From Stenotrophomonas sp. ISL-67 (GTDB lineage Bacteria; Pseudomonadota; Gammaproteobacteria; Xanthomonadales; Xanthomonadaceae): a stretch of DNA of 64,000 bases. Shown here in pieces: positions 43,372 to 53,187 of the stretch. Location: the NCBI RefSeq assembly GCF_018612915.1, contig NZ_JAGGRL010000004.1, positions 1 to 64,000 on the forward strand. The letters are read 5' to 3'. The notes beneath the pieces were generated by a model that saw only the letters and a program-made list of their open reading frames with translations, did no database searches and had not been told where the DNA came from. Made by a program: the position numbers and the translations under genes. Every line of letters starts with the position of its first letter. Position 1 is the first letter of the stretch.

Positions 43372-43593
43372 ATGGACGACGACAGGAAACTGCGCGGGGC
43401 CCGGGTACTGAAGGTCCAGGACCCCTTCCACGACGCCCAGCTGCTGCGCGACGTGGCGATCATCAACACACAGACGATAGAAGCACTCGGGGCACTGCCA
43501 CCGGGTGGTTTACCGATCCTGCGCAAACGCAGGCCGCTTCCGCTGTTGCCGGAAACACCGATGCCCACTGGGCGCGATGATGAGGAAAGTGCG
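43372..43593 (+). other. In-frame 74-codon upstream extension with its own ribosome site
   Basis: An ATG at 43372 preceded by GGAGG opens a frame (MDDDRKLRGARVLKVQDPF...) that runs without a stop into the lipoprotein gene. Translated as one, the lipoprotein signal would be buried at about residue 75-92, which is not workable. It could be a short upstream peptide, a remnant of another gene, or evidence for a longer cytoplasmic form. The rest of the 357-base gap after hipA (43237-43371) shows nothing I can support. Confidence 0.4.
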
Positions 43594-44289
43594 ATGCCGA
43601 AGATGCCCATGCAGGTTGCCGCCGTCGCCAGCCTGGCGCTGGCCGCCTGCGCCACTCCCGGGGCGGCCACGCCCAAGGCCACACAGATGCAGGAGAACGC
43701 GCCGGTGTCCTCTGTCCGCTATACCTATCCTGAGACGCCGGTTGTTACTACTGGCGAGCTGGTGCCGGAGGGTGATCCCGCCATTGCAGCGAAGATGAAC
43801 TACAAGCCGGTGGAATGGCCGCTGCGGTTTGAGAAGCATAGCTTCGGCCCGCGCTGCTACAACACGCTTGAATGCCACGTGATCTACGACAACTTCGATT
43901 TTGGCGGGGACAAGCCCACGAGGTCATCGGCGTCCTATGGCCCAGATTACCTCAAGGATTGGAACGGCAGCTACGGCGCGGTCCCCAACTTCCCCTCTGC
44001 CGCCAAGGTGGTCTGGCGTTCCAAGGATGGAAGTTCGCACAAGGCCGAGATTGATATTGGGGAAATCTTCAAGGATCAACTGATGCGCCATTTCGTACCT
44101 CGTGAGGAGGCCGCTGATCTTCCTGATGGAAAGAACGAAAGCCCGCCTTCAATCCTCCTGGAGGTGAACGATCGCGTGATTCGCGTTTACATGGTGGCAT
44201 CAGTGCCAACGAAGCACCTTCAGAAGCCCGGTAATCGATACAGCACCTCGCGCCGCGATCTTGTACTGGTCAAGACGTATACCTATTGA
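43594..44289 (+). CDS. Putative X-T4SS immunity lipoprotein
   Basis: The 231-residue product has a lipoprotein signal (ASLALAACATPGAAT) and should sit in the periplasm. The mature part has two cysteines in FGPRCYNTLECHVIYDNF, probably a disulfide, and a basic C-terminus. ATG 43594 follows AGGAAAG by five bases; an upstream start at 43372 would extend it by 74 residues. The gene directly precedes and nearly overlaps the XVIPCD effector, the standard immunity-effector order, so a role in blocking that lipase in the periplasm is inferred. GC content is lower than the core genes. Confidence 0.7.
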   Translation: MPKMPMQVAAVASLALAACATPGAATPKATQMQENAPVSSVRYTYPETPVVTTGELVPEGDPAIAAKMNYKPVEWPLRFEKHSFGPRCYNTLECHVIYDNFDFGGDKPTRSSASYGPDYLKDWNGSYGAVPNFPSAAKVVWRSKDGSSHKAEIDIGEIFKDQLMRHFVPREEAADLPDGKNESPPSILLEVNDRVIRVYMVASVPTKHLQKPGNRYSTSRRDLVLVKTYTY

Positions 44290-44306
44290 GCAAATGGAGT
44301 GTTGCC

Positions 44307-45938
44307 GTGGGCAAAGTTAATTCCAGCGCAGGTAGTCGTCCTGCGACCACAGATGACTTCCGGATGGAGCAGGATGTCCGGCAGCAGTTGCAACAGCTTT
44401 CGGTGCCTGTTCTCCAGCGCAAGGCCACTACAAATGAGTATCTGTTCTTCGCGTTCCTGGATGGAACGGGTCAAGACCTGAACAACCCGAGGCTTGGCCC
44501 AGCTACCACTGTCGGGAGGCTGTATGAGCAGGCGCTGGCTAGAGCGGACGAGCCAGACAGCCGCATAGGTGCACACTACTCCAGAGGCATTGGAACCCAG
44601 CCGAGGGCGATGGCCCGTGCATGGGACGGTATGCTTGCACATACGTGGGAAGATGGAATCAAGGACGCGTATCGCGACCTGGCAAGTCAGGCGAGTGTAT
44701 GGGCCAACAACGATCCTGAAGCCGAAATCCGTGTCATCGGCATCGGCTACAGCCGTGGCGCGGTACAGACGGCGGGCCTGCTCCGGTTGATTGATGAGTA
44801 CGGCATCGTTCCTGAAGAAGGCCTCGGGTTTGGCCATGACAAGAACGGCAACATCAGCGTCATCAGCCGATTGCCACCGCTGGTGCCGCCAGGCCAGACC
44901 GCACAGGCCACCCTGCTGCTGGATCCAGTGGCGACCAACCTGCCCGCCAACTTCGACGCCCGCCTGCCACCGAGCGTGATCTCGCGCGTGGCGATCATGG
45001 CCGCCCATGAGCGGCGCGAGTTGTTTCCGCACCAGGCCATCAACGATCCCGGGATGACGCCGGATGGGCGTGCCATCAACGTAGCCGCGCCAGGTGGCCA
45101 TTCCAACGTGGGCGGCGGGAACCGCGATGCAGGCCTGGAGATCCTGACCGGCAACGCTGCAATCGACTATCTGAACACGTTGCGCGATGAGCCGCTGTTC
45201 GAAAAGCGCGCCGTGCCCATGGACCTGGACACGATGACGCTGTACCAGGCCGGCGGCGCGACCGCGCTGTACGGGCTGAAGATCGACGGCGATGGCAAGC
45301 GCGATCTGCGCGAGGCACTGGCCAACTGCAAGATCGTGGACCCGTGCAACGACTCCGAGCCGATCGACCAGGCGCTGGCGGCGCGGTTCGAGCACCGCTC
45401 CATCCAGCCCGATCCGGTGGAACAGCTGCAGCTGCAGGCTTTGGTGGAGCTGGCCGCGCAGCGCGATCACCGGACGACGCCGGACGACCCCGAGCACGCG
45501 CAGAACCCGACACTGACCCGCATCCGGGAAGGCGTTCAGGCCGCCGAGGACAAGGGGCAGATCAGCTTCGCGAACGGACTGGAACGCGAACAGTTCTGCC
45601 GCTCGGCGTTGGCCTGCGCGATGGACAACCGGGAAACGCGCCAGGCGTTGTACCCCGGCGGCATCAGCGGGCCGCTGCAGGGAAGCGAGATTTCCCGCGT
45701 CGATGACGTTGTGTTTGGGTCGAAGGGCTACGCCTTCCTTGTCCAGCATGGGAACGGACCACATGACCCGCAGCGGGTGCCGTTTGATATCGAACTGGCC
45801 AAGCAGACGCCGGTAGCGGTGTCGGACCAGAAGCTGGAGGCTGCAGCCAGCGAGATCGAGCAGCAGCAGGCCTTCCAGTTGCAGCACGCCGCTGCGCAGC
45901 ACGCCGAAGCGCCAGCCTTGGGCGGGTTTTCGCGCTAA
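44307..45938 (+). CDS. Antibacterial X-T4SS effector: DUF2235 (Tle1-like) lipase with XVIPCD tail
   Basis: The 543-residue protein has an alpha/beta-hydrolase domain of the DUF2235/Tle1 type: FLDGTGQDL (Asp52), the nucleophile elbow GYSRGA (Ser149) and PGGHSNVGGG (His265). The C-terminal 85 or so residues, with ISRVDDVVFGSKGYAFLVQHG, DPQRVPFDIELAKQTPVA and a Gln/Ala-rich end, match the XVIPCD domain that docks effectors on VirD4 of the Xanthomonadales type IV secretion system. It likely degrades phospholipids of rival bacteria. GTG 44307 has GGAG eight bases upstream; a TTG at 44286 overlapping the previous stop is an alternative. Confidence 0.83.
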   Translation: MGKVNSSAGSRPATTDDFRMEQDVRQQLQQLSVPVLQRKATTNEYLFFAFLDGTGQDLNNPRLGPATTVGRLYEQALARADEPDSRIGAHYSRGIGTQPRAMARAWDGMLAHTWEDGIKDAYRDLASQASVWANNDPEAEIRVIGIGYSRGAVQTAGLLRLIDEYGIVPEEGLGFGHDKNGNISVISRLPPLVPPGQTAQATLLLDPVATNLPANFDARLPPSVISRVAIMAAHERRELFPHQAINDPGMTPDGRAINVAAPGGHSNVGGGNRDAGLEILTGNAAIDYLNTLRDEPLFEKRAVPMDLDTMTLYQAGGATALYGLKIDGDGKRDLREALANCKIVDPCNDSEPIDQALAARFEHRSIQPDPVEQLQLQALVELAAQRDHRTTPDDPEHAQNPTLTRIREGVQAAEDKGQISFANGLEREQFCRSALACAMDNRETRQALYPGGISGPLQGSEISRVDDVVFGSKGYAFLVQHGNGPHDPQRVPFDIELAKQTPVAVSDQKLEAAASEIEQQQAFQLQHAAAQHAEAPALGGFSR

Positions 45939-46013
45939 TTCGCGTAGATACCGTCTCGCCCAAGCCTATGCAAGGAACACGCCATGCGGGTCCGGGGTGG
46001 CAGGCCGCGCGAG

Positions 46014-46631
46014 TCACCGTCGCCAGACACGCAGCCGGTTGTTGGCCGGCATCGCCACATCGTCAACCAGCCGCAGTCCCTGCGCTGCCGCCAGCGCATC
46101 CACCGCCTCCGCATCCCGGATACCCGACTCCGGATCCCGCGCCTTCAACCACCCATCGAACTGCCGGTTGCTGTCGCTGGTGTAGTTGCCGTTGTAATTG
46201 AATGGGCCATACACGCACAGCAGCGCACCCTCACCCATCACCGCCGGCAGCCCGGCGAGCAGGGCCTGCACGTGGGCCCAGCTCATGATGTGGAGGGTGT
46301 TGGCGCTGAACACGGCATCGAAGCCCAGCGGTCCATCCGGAAGCGGTGCCAGGCCCGGCACCGGCGCAAGCACCGCCTGCAACGGCCATGGCGCCGGTGC
46401 GTTGCGCAGGCCCGCCTCGGCCAGTCGTTCGGCAATACCCGGCAGGTAGTCCGGGTGGTCGCTGGCCTGCCACACCAGGTGCGGCAGCTGGGCGGCGAAG
46501 TACTCGGCGTGCTGGCCGGTGCCGCTGCCGATCTCCAGCACGCGGCGGCGGTCCTGCAGATGGCGGCGCAGCACGGCCAGGATCGGGTCGCGGTTGCGCT
46601 CGCAGGCCTCGGACCAGCGTTGTTGGCTCAT
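46014..46631 (-). CDS. DUF938-family SAM-dependent methyltransferase
   Basis: The 205 residues start MSQQRWSEACERNRDPILAVL and contain VLEIGSGTGQHAEYFA (SAM-binding motif I), FDAVFSANTLHIMSW, and LCVYGPFNYNGNYTSDSNRQFD, the DUF938 pattern. The substrate is unknown. It is convergent with the effector gene across 75 bases and divergent from the TldD gene that starts at 46745. Confidence 0.88.
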   Translation of the reverse strand: MSQQRWSEACERNRDPILAVLRRHLQDRRRVLEIGSGTGQHAEYFAAQLPHLVWQASDHPDYLPGIAERLAEAGLRNAPAPWPLQAVLAPVPGLAPLPDGPLGFDAVFSANTLHIMSWAHVQALLAGLPAVMGEGALLCVYGPFNYNGNYTSDSNRQFDGWLKARDPESGIRDAEAVDALAAAQGLRLVDDVAMPANNRLRVWRR

Positions 46632-46744
46632 GACGATTGGAAATGTCGGATCAGCGCACATCCAACCATGACCGCAGTCACTTGTGCCAGCACCGGGTCA
46701 CAAACGACAGTCGAAGGCTGATCGTTCCTGGGGAATCGCCAGCT

Positions 46745-48373
46745 GTGCAACGCCGTGAGTTTCTGACCCTGTCCGGTATGGGCCTTGCCGGCCTGATGCT
46801 GCCGCATTCCCGCGCGATCGCCGCCGAGCAGCTGCTCGAGCCGGCCAACGCGACCCGCAACAAGGCGCTCGCCGAAGCCGCCCTGGCCGCCGCCAAACGG
46901 GCAGGGGCCAGCTACTGCGACGTGCGCATCGGCCGCTACCTCAACCAGGCGGTGATCACCCGCGAGGCGCGGGTGCAGAACGTGACCAACAGCGAATCGT
47001 CCGGGATCGGCATCCGGGTCATCGTCAACGGTGCGTGGGGCTTTGCCGCCACCCACCAGCAGACCCCGGCCGCAATCCTGGCCGCCGTGGAGCAGGCGGC
47101 CGCCATCGCCCGCGCCAACGCAGCCATCCAGACCCGCCCGGTGCAGCTGGCCCCGGTGACCGGGGTGGGCGATGTGAGCTGGAAGACGCCGATCCGCAAG
47201 AACGCCATGGCCGTGCCGATCCAGGACAAGGTCGAGCTGCTGCTCAGCCTGAATGCGGCGGCGATCAACGCCGGCGCCGATTTCATCAACTCCACCCTGT
47301 TCCTGGTCAACGAACAGAAGTACTTCGCCTCCAGCGACGGCTCATTCATCGACCAGGACGTGCACCGGATCTGGCTGCCGTTCACCGCCACCGCCATCGA
47401 CAAGAGCACCGGCAAGTTCCGCACCCGGGCCGGGCTGTCCTCGCCTATGGGCATGGGCTACGAGTTCCTGGACGGCGACGCCAGCGGCAAGATCCAGTTG
47501 CCCGGCGGGATCACCGCCTATCGTGATTCCTACGATCCGGTCGAAGACGCGATCGCCGCCGCGCGGCATGCCCGCGAGAAGCTCAAGGCACCGTCGGTCA
47601 AGCCGGGCAAGTACGACCTGGTGCTCGACCCGTCCAACCTGTTCCTGACCATCCACGAGAACGTCGGCCACCCGCTCGAGCTGGACCGCGTGCTGGGTTA
47701 CGAGGCCAACTACGCCGGCACCAGCTTCGCCACGCTGGACAAGCGCGATGCCGGCTACCGCTGGGGCAGCGAGCGGGTCAACTTCTTCGCCGACAAGACC
47801 GCACCGGGCAGCCTGGGCGCGGTGGGCTACGACGATGAAGGGGTCAAGACCAAGCGCTGGGACCTGGTCAAGGACGGCATCCTGGTCAACTACCAGGCCA
47901 CCCGCGATGAAGTCCACCTGCTGGGCGAGACCGAATCACACGGCTGCAGCTACGCCGATTCCTGGTCCAGCGTGCAGTTCCAGCGCATGGCCAACGTGTC
48001 GCTGGCACCGGGCAAGACCCCGCTGAGCGTGACCGACATGATCAAGGACGTGGAGAACGGCATCTACATCCACGGCCGTGGCTCGTATTCCATCGACCAG
48101 CAGCGCTTCAACGCGCAGTTCGGCGGGCAGCTGTTCTACCAGATCAGGAACGGGCAGATCGCCGGCATGGTCGAAGACGCGGCGTACCAGATCCGCACGC
48201 CGGAGTTCTGGAACGCCTGCAGCGCGATCTGCGACGAGCGCGATTTCCGCTTCGGCGGTTCGTTCTTCGATGGCAAGGGCCAGCCCGGCCAGGTGTCGGC
48301 GGTGTCGCACGGTTCGGCGACCACGCGCTTCGACGGCATCAACATCATCAACACCGCACGCAGCCTGGGCTGA
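46745..48373 (+). CDS. tldD: TldD-family metallopeptidase with Tat-like signal (copy 1)
   Basis: TldD pairs with TldE in a zinc protease that degrades unfolded or modified peptides. This 542-residue copy begins MQRREFLTLSGMGLAGLMLP, an arginine-pair Tat-type signal ending near AIAAEQ, which suggests export of a family usually found in the cytoplasm. The zinc motif HENVGH is at 304-309. The start is GTG 46745, matching the N-terminus of the next gene. It lies 23 bases upstream of a close paralogue. Confidence 0.87.
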   Translation: MQRREFLTLSGMGLAGLMLPHSRAIAAEQLLEPANATRNKALAEAALAAAKRAGASYCDVRIGRYLNQAVITREARVQNVTNSESSGIGIRVIVNGAWGFAATHQQTPAAILAAVEQAAAIARANAAIQTRPVQLAPVTGVGDVSWKTPIRKNAMAVPIQDKVELLLSLNAAAINAGADFINSTLFLVNEQKYFASSDGSFIDQDVHRIWLPFTATAIDKSTGKFRTRAGLSSPMGMGYEFLDGDASGKIQLPGGITAYRDSYDPVEDAIAAARHAREKLKAPSVKPGKYDLVLDPSNLFLTIHENVGHPLELDRVLGYEANYAGTSFATLDKRDAGYRWGSERVNFFADKTAPGSLGAVGYDDEGVKTKRWDLVKDGILVNYQATRDEVHLLGETESHGCSYADSWSSVQFQRMANVSLAPGKTPLSVTDMIKDVENGIYIHGRGSYSIDQQRFNAQFGGQLFYQIRNGQIAGMVEDAAYQIRTPEFWNACSAICDERDFRFGGSFFDGKGQPGQVSAVSHGSATTRFDGINIINTARSLG

Positions 48374-48396
48374 GTGCATTCACATGGAGAGCTGCC

Positions 48397-50031
48397 TTGC
48401 AAAGACGTGACTTCCTTGCCCTGACCGGGCTCACTGCTGGCGGCCTGATCGTGCCGTCGTTCTTCGGCAAGGTGATCGCCGCCGAACAGCTGCACAGCAC
48501 CCTGGACCCGGCGCTGAAGAAGCGCCTGGCCGACGCCGCGCTCGCCGCCGCCCGCCAGGCCGGTGCCACCTACTCCGATGTGCGTATCGGCCGTTACCTG
48601 CGCCAGTTCGTGATCACCCGCGAAGACAAGGTGCAGAACGTGGTGAACACCGAATCCACCGGTGTGGGCATCCGCGTGATCGTCAACGGCGCCTGGGGCT
48701 TTGCCGCCACCAACCAGCTCAACCCGACCGACGTGGCGCGCGCCGCGCAGCAGGCGGTGGCCATCGCCAAGGCCAATGCCGGCGTGCAGACCGCCCCGGT
48801 GCAGCTGGCCGCCACGCCCGGCGTGGGCGAGGTGAGCTGGAAGACGCCGATCCGCAAGAACGCGATGGAGGTGCCGATCAAGGAAAAGGTCGAGCTGCTG
48901 CTGGACGTCAATGCCGCCGCGATGGGCGCCGGCGCCAGCTTCGTCAACTCGATGCTGTTCCTGGTCAACGAACAGAAGTACTTCGCCTCCACCGATGGTT
49001 CCTACATCGACCAGGACGTGCACCGCATCTGGGCCCCGATGACGATCACCGCCATCGACAAGGCCAGCGGCAAGTTCCGCACCCGCGAGGGCCTGTCCGC
49101 ACCGATGGGCATGGGCTACGAATACCTGGACGGTGCCGCGTCGGGCAAGGTGCTCACGCCCAACGGCGTGGTCAACTACGGCGCTTCCTACGACATGAAG
49201 GAAGACGCCATCGCCGCGGCCAAGCAGGCGCAGGAGAAGTTGAAGGCGCCGTCGGTCAAGCCGGGCAAGTACGACCTGGTACTGGACCCCTCGCATACCT
49301 GGCTGACCATCCACGAATCGGTCGGCCACCCGTTGGAACTGGACCGCGTGCTGGGCTACGAGGCCAACTACGCCGGTACCAGCTTCGCCACCCTGGACAA
49401 GCGCGAACAGCACTTCCAGTACGGCAGCGACCTGGTCAACATCTTCGCCGACAAGACCCAGCCGGGCAGCCTCGGTGCGGTGGCCTACGACGATGAAGGC
49501 GTCAAGACCAAGCGCTGGGACCTGATCAGCGACGGCAAGCTGGTCGACTACCAGACCATCCGCGACCAGGCGCACATCCTGGGCAAGACCGAATCGGACG
49601 GCTGCTGCTATGCCGATTCCTGGTCCAGCGTGCAGTTCCAGCGCATGGCCAACGTGTCGATGGCACCGGGCAAGACTCCGCTGAGCGTGGCCGACATGAT
49701 CAAGGACGTCGAGAACGGCATCTACATCATCGGCGATGGCTCGTTCTCCATCGACCAGCAGCGCTACAACGCGCAGTTTGGTGGCCAGCTGTTCTACGAA
49801 ATCAAGAACGGCCAGATCACCCGCATGCTGGAAGACGTGGCCTACCAGATCCGCACGCCGGAATTCTGGAACGCCTGCAGCGCCGTGGCCGACGAACGCG
49901 ATTACCGCCTGGGCGGTTCGTTCTTCGACGGCAAGGGCCAGCCGGGCCAGGTCTCGGCGGTCTCGCACGGTTCGTCCACCGCGCGCTTCAACGGCATCAA
50001 TGTCATCAACACCGCGCGCAGCCTCGGCTGA
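48397..50031 (+). CDS. tldD: TldD-family metallopeptidase with Tat-like signal (copy 2)
   Basis: The 544-residue paralogue of the preceding gene; most of the chain is alignable by eye, including KTPIRKNAM, SFVNSMLFLVNEQKYFAS and the zinc motif HESVGH (306-311). The N-terminus MQRRDFLALTGLTAGGLIVP is again Tat-like. It starts at TTG 48397, preceded by GGAG. The tandem duplication, with a TldE-like gene after it, suggests that each copy could form its own heterodimer or that the two have specialised. Confidence 0.88.
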   Translation: MQRRDFLALTGLTAGGLIVPSFFGKVIAAEQLHSTLDPALKKRLADAALAAARQAGATYSDVRIGRYLRQFVITREDKVQNVVNTESTGVGIRVIVNGAWGFAATNQLNPTDVARAAQQAVAIAKANAGVQTAPVQLAATPGVGEVSWKTPIRKNAMEVPIKEKVELLLDVNAAAMGAGASFVNSMLFLVNEQKYFASTDGSYIDQDVHRIWAPMTITAIDKASGKFRTREGLSAPMGMGYEYLDGAASGKVLTPNGVVNYGASYDMKEDAIAAAKQAQEKLKAPSVKPGKYDLVLDPSHTWLTIHESVGHPLELDRVLGYEANYAGTSFATLDKREQHFQYGSDLVNIFADKTQPGSLGAVAYDDEGVKTKRWDLISDGKLVDYQTIRDQAHILGKTESDGCCYADSWSSVQFQRMANVSMAPGKTPLSVADMIKDVENGIYIIGDGSFSIDQQRYNAQFGGQLFYEIKNGQITRMLEDVAYQIRTPEFWNACSAVADERDYRLGGSFFDGKGQPGQVSAVSHGSSTARFNGINVINTARSLG

Positions 50032-50052
50032 CCGGTCAGGAGCCCTAATTCC

Positions 50053-51387
50053 ATGAGTATCTTCACCGAAGCCAAGGCCAAGGCCATCCTCGACAAGGTC
50101 ATCGCGCTGTCCAAGGCCGATGAAACCACCGCGGTGCTTGCCGGCTCGATCGATGGCAACATCCGTTTCGCCCTCAACAACGTCTCCACCAGCGGCATCG
50201 TGGATAACACCGAACTGGCCGTCACGGTCGCCTTCGGCAAGCGCGTCGGCACCGCTTCGATCAACGAATTCGACGACGCCGCGCTGGAACGCGTGGTCCG
50301 CCGCGCCGAAGACCTGGCCCGCCTGGCTCCGGAAAACCCGGAGTTCCTGCCGGCCATCGGCAAGCAGGCCTACACCGCCAGCCCGACCTTCAGCGAATCC
50401 ACCGCCGCCATCGACCCGGCGTTCCGCGCCAAGGTCGCCGCCGATTCAATCGCGCCCTGCCGTGGCAACGGCCTGATCGCTGCCGGCTTCCTGGAAGATG
50501 GCCAGGGCTTCCAGGCCACCGCCAACAGCAATGGCAACTTCGGCTACCAGCGCACCACCAACTTCGACTACACCTGCACCGTGCGCACCGAAGACGGGCG
50601 CGGGTCGGGCTGGGTGGGCCGCAACCTCAAGGACGCAGCCGACTTCAAGGCCGACCAGGACGTGCGCATCGCCATGCGCAAGGCCACCGAATCGTCCGAA
50701 GCCAAGGCGCTGGAGCCAGGCAAGTACACGGTGATCCTGGAACCGGCTGCAGCGGCGGGCCTGATCAGCTTCATGATGAACTTCTTCGATGCGCGCGCCG
50801 CCGACGAAGGCCGCAGCTTCCTTTCCAAAAAGGGCGGCGGCAACAAGCTGGGCGAGCAGGTCTACGACCCGCGCGTGAACATGTATGCCGACCCTGGGCA
50901 CTCCGAGGCGCCGGTGCTGCCGTGGGACCAGCAGGGCCTGCCGCGCAACAAGCTGGCCATCATCGAGAACGGCAAGGTCGCCAACCTGGATTACTCGCGC
51001 TTCTGGGCGCAGAAGCAGGGCAAGACCGCCAATGCCAGCCCGGGCAACCTGCTGATGAGCGGCGGCGACAAGAGCACCGCTGACCTGGTCCGCGGCACCC
51101 AGAAGGGCATCCTGGTCACCCGTACCTGGTACATCCGCATGGTCGACCCGCAGACCGTGCTGCTCACCGGCCTGACCCGCGACGGCACCTTCTACATCGA
51201 GAACGGCCAGATCAAGTACCCGGTGAAAAACTTCCGCTTCAACGAATCGCCGGTGATCATGCTCAACAACATCGAAGAACTGGGCAAGCCGGTGCGCGTG
51301 GCCGGCGACGAATCCAGCTTCGTGATGATGATCCCGCCGATGAAGCTGCGCGATTTCACCTTCACCTCGCTGTCCGACGCGGTCTGA
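50053..51387 (+). CDS. TldE/PmbA-family protein
   Basis: The 444-residue protein is the non-catalytic partner type: it lacks the HExxxH motif and shows VTVAFGKRVGTASINEFDDAALERVVRRAEDLA, a middle domain, and LLMSGGDKSTADLVRGTQKGILVTRTWYIRMVDPQT, typical of TldE/PmbA. No signal peptide is visible at MSIFTEAKAKAIL, which is odd next to two apparently exported TldD copies. It follows 21 bases after copy 2 and is probably in the same operon. Confidence 0.86.
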   Translation: MSIFTEAKAKAILDKVIALSKADETTAVLAGSIDGNIRFALNNVSTSGIVDNTELAVTVAFGKRVGTASINEFDDAALERVVRRAEDLARLAPENPEFLPAIGKQAYTASPTFSESTAAIDPAFRAKVAADSIAPCRGNGLIAAGFLEDGQGFQATANSNGNFGYQRTTNFDYTCTVRTEDGRGSGWVGRNLKDAADFKADQDVRIAMRKATESSEAKALEPGKYTVILEPAAAAGLISFMMNFFDARAADEGRSFLSKKGGGNKLGEQVYDPRVNMYADPGHSEAPVLPWDQQGLPRNKLAIIENGKVANLDYSRFWAQKQGKTANASPGNLLMSGGDKSTADLVRGTQKGILVTRTWYIRMVDPQTVLLTGLTRDGTFYIENGQIKYPVKNFRFNESPVIMLNNIEELGKPVRVAGDESSFVMMIPPMKLRDFTFTSLSDAV

Positions 51388-51430
51388 TGGAACGCGGTAT
51401 CGGCAGACGCCCCGGGAAGCGCGTGCGGCG

Positions 51431-52132
51431 ATGAACCGCGCGCAGTTCCTGCGGCTGATGCTCGGCGGGGCCGCCTTCGCGGCCCTGCCCTCGTTCGCCC
51501 GCGCCCAGGCCGGGCGCTACGACTTCTGGTTCACCCGGCTCAAGTACGACTCCGGCGACTGGGACGTGGACGCGCGCATGCCGTCCAACCTGATCACCTC
51601 GTTGATCGACTACACCTCGCTACGCGTGGACCCGACCGAGCGGGTGATCGCGCTGTCGGACCCGCGCATGCTGGACGCCCCGTTCTGCTACCTGGCCGGG
51701 CACAAGCTGGTGGAGTTCAATGCGGCCGAGCGGCAGAACTTCGTGCGTTACGTGCGCAATGGCGGGTTCGTGTTCGTGGATGACTGCAACCACGATATCG
51801 ACGGGCTGTTCGCCAAGTCGTTCGAAGCGCAGATGGCCAAGCTGTTCGGGGCGGCTGCGCTCAAGAAGCTGCCCAACACGCATGCGCTGTACCGCAGCTT
51901 CTTCAAGTTCCCGGATGGGCCACCGGCCACCGGGTTCGAGCTCAACGGCTGGGGCGATGACCTGGTGCACGATTACCTGAAGGGCATCGAGGTCGATGGG
52001 CGGCTGGGTGTGCTCTACAGCAACAAGGACTACGGTTGTGAGTGGGATTACGACTGGCGCAACAAGCGGTTCCTGGCCGAGGACAACACGCGGTTCGGGG
52101 TGAACATCGTGATGTATGCGTTGAATAATTAG
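51431..52132 (+). CDS. DUF4159-domain secreted protein
   Basis: The 233-residue protein begins MNRAQFLRLMLGGAAFAALP and has a likely cleavage at ARAQA. The body matches DUF4159: YDFWFTRLKYDSGDWDVD, CYLAGHKLVEFNAAERQNFVRYVRNGGFVFVDDCNHD, and GVLYSNKDYGCEWDYDW. DUF4159 proteins often go with MoxR-BatA clusters like the one downstream; they resemble a glutamine-amidotransferase-like fold without catalysis. It starts 43 bases after the TldE-like gene. Confidence 0.85.
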   Translation: MNRAQFLRLMLGGAAFAALPSFARAQAGRYDFWFTRLKYDSGDWDVDARMPSNLITSLIDYTSLRVDPTERVIALSDPRMLDAPFCYLAGHKLVEFNAAERQNFVRYVRNGGFVFVDDCNHDIDGLFAKSFEAQMAKLFGAAALKKLPNTHALYRSFFKFPDGPPATGFELNGWGDDLVHDYLKGIEVDGRLGVLYSNKDYGCEWDYDWRNKRFLAEDNTRFGVNIVMYALNN

Positions 52133-52149
52133 GTTCCGCTTATTTCTTC

Positions 52150-52172
52150 AGCCACGCAGGGCGTGGCTCTAC
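52150..52172 (-). repeat. SMAG/REP-type palindrome
   Basis: AGCCACGC AGG GCGTGGCT is a perfect 8-bp hairpin with CTAC on the right (GTAG read on the minus strand), the SMAG layout. It lies between the DUF4159 and moxR genes, 22 bases before the moxR ATG, and could separate two transcripts. Confidence 0.75.
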
Positions 52173-52193
52173 ATTCATTGCTGCGAGCGTGCC

Positions 52194-53180
<987 letters not shown>

Positions 53181-53187
53181 GCCTGCC

